A DNA stretch of 6,336 bases from an uncultured Clostridia bacterium. Its GTDB lineage: Bacteria > Bacillota > Clostridia > Christensenellales > UBA1242. The notes under the pieces were generated by a model. That model ran no database searches and was not told where the DNA came from. It was given only the letters and a program-made list of their open reading frames with translations. Shown here piece by piece: positions 3,703 to 6,336 of this stretch. The DNA is taken from positions 1-6,336 of the forward strand of contig CAKVMJ010000041.1 of NCBI GenBank assembly GCA_934772445.1, given 5' to 3'. Position 1 is the first letter of the stretch; each line of letters opens with the position of its first letter. A program made the position numbers and the translations under genes.

Positions 3703-5001
3703 ATGAACGAAATTAAAAGAAATAAGGGTATAACCTTAATTGCTTTAATTATCACAATAGTTGTATTATTAATCTTGGCAGTAGTAGCAATACAGGCAGT
3801 AAGTGGAGATGGAATAATAGCTCATGCGAAAAAGGCAGCTACTAAATATCATGATTCAGGTGATTATGAATTATTAGCATTATCAATTCAAGCATATAAT
3901 TTATCTAATATTAGAGGTAATTCTCCAGAATCTTTAGTAGAATATCTAGTAAAAGAAGAATGGTGTAAATCGGTTATAGATAATGGAGATGGAACTGTAA
4001 CAGTAATAATAGAGGAATGTGAGCATGAATATTCTATTGACATGAATAAGCAGTTTGAAATTATTAAAGTTGTAAATTGTGACCATATAAACAAACAGGT
4101 TACAGAGGCAATTCAATCAACATGCGCTACAATTGGGTACACAGAAGAAATTCTTTGCTTAGACTGTGGAAGGATTATTAAAGCAAAAATAGAAATTCCA
4201 AAGGACTTATCTAATCATACAGGAGGAACAGAAATAAGAAATGCTAGTGATACTTATACTGGTGATACTTATTGTTTAGGGTGTAAAAATTTAATTATAG
4301 CAGGTTCTAAAATAACGCCTAAAATACCTGAGGGAGGTACATATTATGTTGGTGTTACAAGTACTAAATTGGGGACATATATAGGTGCAACTTCAATCTA
4401 TACAGAAGGTCAAAATTTTCCAGATACGGTAAAAACTGGGGATGTTTATGTATATGGAGATTATGAATATAGATATAATTATTATTATTTTTATTCAACT
4501 AATGGGACTATTCCTAGTGAATGGCGTTCTGTTAGTGATACTGGTAAAGTTGCTGCTAAACATACTGAAACAAATGGATGGGGAGTTCGCGTGCGTGAGA
4601 ATAAGAGTGAATATCAGGAGATGTTAAGTTATATAAATAATGAACCTGTTAAGAATTTAGTTAATACATTTGCTGCAACAGTTGTAAAAATAGCTCCAGC
4701 AATACCAACAACTGTCATATGTATGTATGATACGTTTTATTCATGTAATTATTTAACAACAGCTCCTACTATTCCAATTAGTGTAAATACCCTTAATGGT
4801 GCTTTCACAGGATGTCCTAAACTTACAGGAGAAATTGAAATTAACTGTTCTTATTTAATTTCGAATTCTCAACCGATTTATGATGGAGCTGGGGTTGCTT
4901 TTGGCACTACAAAGCTACCAATAAAAATAGTGGGTTCTTGTTCAACATCAATAAAATCACGTCTTGCAGCATCAGCCCAAAACAAAAATGTTACATATTA
5001 A
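3703..5001 (+). CDS. Prepilin-signal, Cys-rich surface protein with BspA-like LRR segment
   Basis: The 432-residue protein starts with a class III (type IV prepilin) signal: basic MNEIKRNKG, predicted cleavage after G9, then a hydrophobic helix at 10-32 (ITLIALIITIVVLLILAVVA). Residue +5 of the mature form is Ala rather than the Glu of true major pilins, as is common in this Firmicutes group. Residues 106-200 hold Cys/His motifs: CEHE, CDH, STC, CLDC (152-155) and CLGC (191-194), resembling the repeated CxxC domains of surface proteins; they may bind metal or form disulfides. Tyr-rich residues 213-268 lead to an NGWGVRVRE motif (291-299). Residues 340-380 contain short LRR-type units (TFYSCNYLTTAPTIP, AFTGCPKLTGEIEI) like BspA repeats. 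It is probably membrane-anchored or pilus-associated and exposed outside. AGGAGG (3687-3692) is 10 nt before the ATG. No pilus assembly genes are nearby, so a host prepilin peptidase would be needed. Confidence 0.85.
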   Translation: MNEIKRNKGITLIALIITIVVLLILAVVAIQAVSGDGIIAHAKKAATKYHDSGDYELLALSIQAYNLSNIRGNSPESLVEYLVKEEWCKSVIDNGDGTVTVIIEECEHEYSIDMNKQFEIIKVVNCDHINKQVTEAIQSTCATIGYTEEILCLDCGRIIKAKIEIPKDLSNHTGGTEIRNASDTYTGDTYCLGCKNLIIAGSKITPKIPEGGTYYVGVTSTKLGTYIGATSIYTEGQNFPDTVKTGDVYVYGDYEYRYNYYYFYSTNGTIPSEWRSVSDTGKVAAKHTETNGWGVRVRENKSEYQEMLSYINNEPVKNLVNTFAATVVKIAPAIPTTVICMYDTFYSCNYLTTAPTIPISVNTLNGAFTGCPKLTGEIEINCSYLISNSQPIYDGAGVAFGTTKLPIKIVGSCSTSIKSRLAASAQNKNVTY

Positions 5002-5090
5002 GTTGTATTACTTAAATATAAAATATATAACAGTTTGTACTAAATTGCTCCTTCGTCGCAATGGTCTGAGTGATCAAAAAGGCGAATATA
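5002..5090 (+). other. Intergenic gap, no clear terminator
   Basis: The stretch after the prepilin-like gene has no convincing intrinsic terminator, only a 4-bp TTGC/GCAA stem near 5044-5060. Transcription from the surface-protein gene might read into the regulator gene. Confidence 0.3.
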
Positions 5091-5119
5091 TTGAAAGTAT
5101 CAAAGACTTCTAGTATAAT
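5091..5119 (+). promoter_or_regulatory. Promoter of the XRE regulator gene
   Basis: TTGAAA (5091-5096) and TATAAT (5114-5119) are separated by exactly 17 bp. Transcription should start near 5126, giving a leader of about 155 nt, long for a simple regulator gene. Confidence 0.8.
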
Positions 5120-5125
5120 ATATTA

Positions 5126-5143
5126 TGTAACCAACGAGTTACA
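5126..5143. promoter_or_regulatory. Inverted repeat at the transcription start, candidate operator
   Basis: TGTAAC (5126-5131) and GTTACA (5138-5143) are perfect 6-bp inverted repeats with a 6-bp spacer, lying exactly at the predicted start. This is a typical size and place for an XRE dimer operator. The word ATATTATGTAA (5120-5130) recurs at 5250-5260 just before the RBS, where TGTA-aag-TACA forms a second small dyad. Autoregulation by the encoded protein is inferred. Confidence 0.5.
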
Positions 5144-5198
5144 AATATATTAGAAAGGGGTCTTTTTTAGATATCTATTACTTACTACAATGGATTTG

Positions 5199-5218
5199 TG
5201 TGAGCCTCTAGGCTTACA
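5199..5218 (+). promoter_or_regulatory. Hairpin in the leader of the XRE gene
   Basis: TGTGAGCC and GGCTTACA (5199-5206 and 5211-5218) pair with one G-U around a UCUA loop. It lies 50 nt before the RBS and does not include it. It could affect mRNA stability; no known element was recognised. Confidence 0.4.
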
Positions 5219-5280
5219 ATTGATATTTTCCTAAAAATGTGTTGCAATAATATTATGTAAAGTACATTGGAGGTGGTTAT

Positions 5281-6000
5281 ATGTCTAATTTTAATAAAAA
5301 AGATTTTGGCGAAAATATTAGAAAATTTAGAAGAGCAAGAGGTTTAAGCCAAGAAAATTTGGCAACAGCAATAAATAAAACACCTGCAACAATTGCTAGA
5401 TATGAAAATGGAGAAATTACGCCCAATGCTGAACACATACATCTAATTTATAATGAATTAGGAATTTACGAATATGAACTTTTTAATAGTTCGAAAAAGC
5501 TAACTAATATAGAGAATAGCATTAACCCTTTTAATACAGACACACTCTATTTATATTATATAGCATATTACCCAAAATCTAAAAAATATGGTAAAGGAAA
5601 ATTTAAGTTAAAACTTACTTCTAAGCCTGATTTATGCAAAGTAGATTTTATGGAATATAAAAAAGACGTTAATTATCTATCTGGTTACTTACAAGCAGAC
5701 AATCATATTGCAGTATTTGTTTTTGAAAACTATAAAGAAAATAACCTGCGTTTTGAACTTTCACACATTATAGTAAATATAGCAAGAGGGACAAACAAAT
5801 TAATGTTAGGTACTTTTCATTGTACAAATGGAGAATATACACCTAGTATTAGAAAATGTATTGTTTCTAAAAATGATATAGAATTTACAGATGACTTATT
5901 AGAAAAATTAAAAATTACTAATTCTGAAAAAGAAGGTCTAGACAAAAATAATATTTTATACCTTGATATAACTGATACATACGACTTTGAAAATGAATAA
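5281..6000 (+). CDS. XRE-family transcriptional regulator with C-terminal sensor-like domain
   Basis: The 239-residue protein begins with a Cro/CI-type helix-turn-helix (about residues 8-65). KDFGENIRKFRRARGLSQ leads into ENLATAINKTPATIARYENG, with the conserved GLSQ, the recognition helix TPATIARYE, and the NG-x-x-P turn. It should bind operator DNA as a dimer. Residues about 87-215 form a mixed alpha/beta domain with motifs YLYYIAYYPKSKK, LSGYLQA, GTFHCTNGEYTPSIRKCIVSK and DDLLEKLKI. I recall similar tails on other Firmicutes XRE regulators with unknown ligand, so this is probably a sensing or oligomerization domain. GGAGG (5269-5273) lies 7 nt before ATG. A good promoter and a possible operator precede it, and a strong terminator follows, so it is a single-gene unit. 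Its targets are unknown; candidates are its own promoter and the flanking genes. Confidence 0.85.
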   Translation: MSNFNKKDFGENIRKFRRARGLSQENLATAINKTPATIARYENGEITPNAEHIHLIYNELGIYEYELFNSSKKLTNIENSINPFNTDTLYLYYIAYYPKSKKYGKGKFKLKLTSKPDLCKVDFMEYKKDVNYLSGYLQADNHIAVFVFENYKENNLRFELSHIIVNIARGTNKLMLGTFHCTNGEYTPSIRKCIVSKNDIEFTDDLLEKLKITNSEKEGLDKNNILYLDITDTYDFENE

Positions 6001-6020
6001 TTGATATAAATTGACTAAGA

Positions 6021-6068
6021 AATAACACATAAATATAGCTAATAACTATATTTTATGTGTTATTTTTT
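6021..6068 (+). terminator. Strong intrinsic terminator after the XRE gene
   Basis: AATAACACATAAATATAG (6021-6038) pairs with CTATATTTTATGTGTTATT (6046-6064) over about 18 bp with one bulge, and a T-run (6063-6068) follows. An A-rich tract upstream makes it possibly bidirectional. Confidence 0.9.
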
Positions 6069-6103
6069 GCATACGTAAATCTAAATTAAAAATCTTTGTA
6101 ATA

Positions 6104-6130
6104 GAGTATTATACTCGTGTTCCAGTCACG
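6104..6130. repeat. Pair of small adjacent hairpins in the intergenic region
   Basis: GAGTAT-t-ATACTC (6104-6116) is a perfect dyad, followed by CGTG-ttccagt-CACG (6116-6130). They lie between the terminator and the last gene, in a 220-bp gap with no ORF. They could be a protein-binding site or an end of an element, but no matching sequence elsewhere in the window supports the latter. Confidence 0.3.
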
Positions 6131-6200
6131 CGGTTTTCTATGTTTTCTTACAAGCTCTTACATTTTCATATATTTTAATGAATTTCTTTACAAAAATACA

Positions 6201-6228
6201 TTTATTCTTTTTTTCCTTGTATTATATA
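6201..6228 (+). promoter_or_regulatory. Weak candidate promoter for the last gene
   Basis: TTTATT (6201-6206) and TATATA (6223-6228) are separated by 16 bp, a poor -35 but a fair AT-rich -10. Between it and the ATG, TCTAAAA (6261-6267) and TTTTAGA (6282-6288) form a 7-bp dyad with the RBS in its loop. Confidence 0.3.
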
Positions 6229-6290
6229 AACAGTTCGAACAAATATAAGGTTTCTAGAAATCTAAAATTTTTGAAAAGAGGTTTTAGAAA

Positions 6291-6336
6291 ATGAAAAAAT
6301 TAAACAAAGCAAAAACTAATTACACAAAAGATATTA
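6291..6336 (+). CDS. Start of an unidentified gene (3' end outside window)
   Basis: ATG 6291 has AGAGG (6277-6281) nine bases upstream and opens MKKLNKAKTNYTKDI, running off the right edge after 15 codons. The Lys-rich start is too short to assign to a family. It has no hydrophobic stretch so far, so an ordinary secretion signal is not evident. It lies after the regulator on the same strand but beyond a strong terminator, so it must use its own promoter. Confidence 0.55.
   Translation, partial: MKKLNKAKTNYTKDI

Noticed and set aside
4442..4627. Second-frame ORF within the prepilin-like gene
   Set aside because: It is entirely inside a longer, motif-supported gene in another frame and has no separate RBS.
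5155..5176. Terminator or attenuator at the T-run after GGGGTC in the XRE leader
   Set aside because: The T-run is not preceded by a stable stem; only a 4-bp pairing is possible, so early termination is not supported.

Overview
The window is very AT-rich and uses the standard genetic code. Its families point to a gut-type Clostridia or related Bacillota genome: a MobV (Mob_Pre) relaxase, an IS481-type transposase, a prepilin-signal surface protein with BspA-like LRR segments, and an XRE regulator. It reads as accessory DNA, either a mobilizable plasmid or an integrated mobilizable element with cargo and a decayed insertion sequence. No replication gene, integrase, rRNA, tRNA or CRISPR array is visible.

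Left part (1-1632). The 3' end of an unidentified gene is followed by about 490 bp of non-coding DNA. That stretch is packed with inverted repeats: iteron-like CTATAAA repeats, an 85-bp three-way-junction structure, an 8-bp hairpin, and a clear MobV-type origin of transfer. The oriT has two mutually exclusive hairpins and a TAGTATG/TTA nick motif in the loop. The relaxase gene starts about 100 bp downstream of the nick.

Toxin-antitoxin part (1644-1953). Directly after mob is a compact locus that looks like a complete type I toxin-antitoxin system. It has a consensus promoter, a strong ribosome binding site, a TTG-started 28-residue hydrophobic peptide and a terminator. A short minus-strand RNA with its own perfect TTGACA-N17-TATAAT promoter and its own terminator points back toward it. 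The two RNAs would pair through a shared direct repeat covering the toxin start codon, and through terminator loops that are exactly complementary (CGACCA and UGGUCG). The layout resembles the Fst/RNAII par module of pAD1, but the peptide start (MSSYEL) looks more like the TxpA/BsrG/holin-like group. This is the most interesting part of the window.

Middle part (1979-3690). A broken, 5'-truncated IS481-family element (transposase on the minus strand, one frameshift) is followed by a 700-bp stretch. This holds two divergent promoters, a 49-residue minus-strand ORF with a structured leader, and a 12-codon plus-strand ORF.

Right part (3703-6336). A 432-residue prepilin-like, Cys-rich surface protein is followed by an XRE-family regulator. 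The regulator's promoter carries an inverted repeat at the expected start of transcription. Next come a strong terminator and the first 15 codons of another gene. Mob and oriT would provide transfer when a helper conjugation system is present, the TA locus would stabilise the element, and the pilin-like protein looks like surface cargo. These functional links are inferred from layout, not shown.
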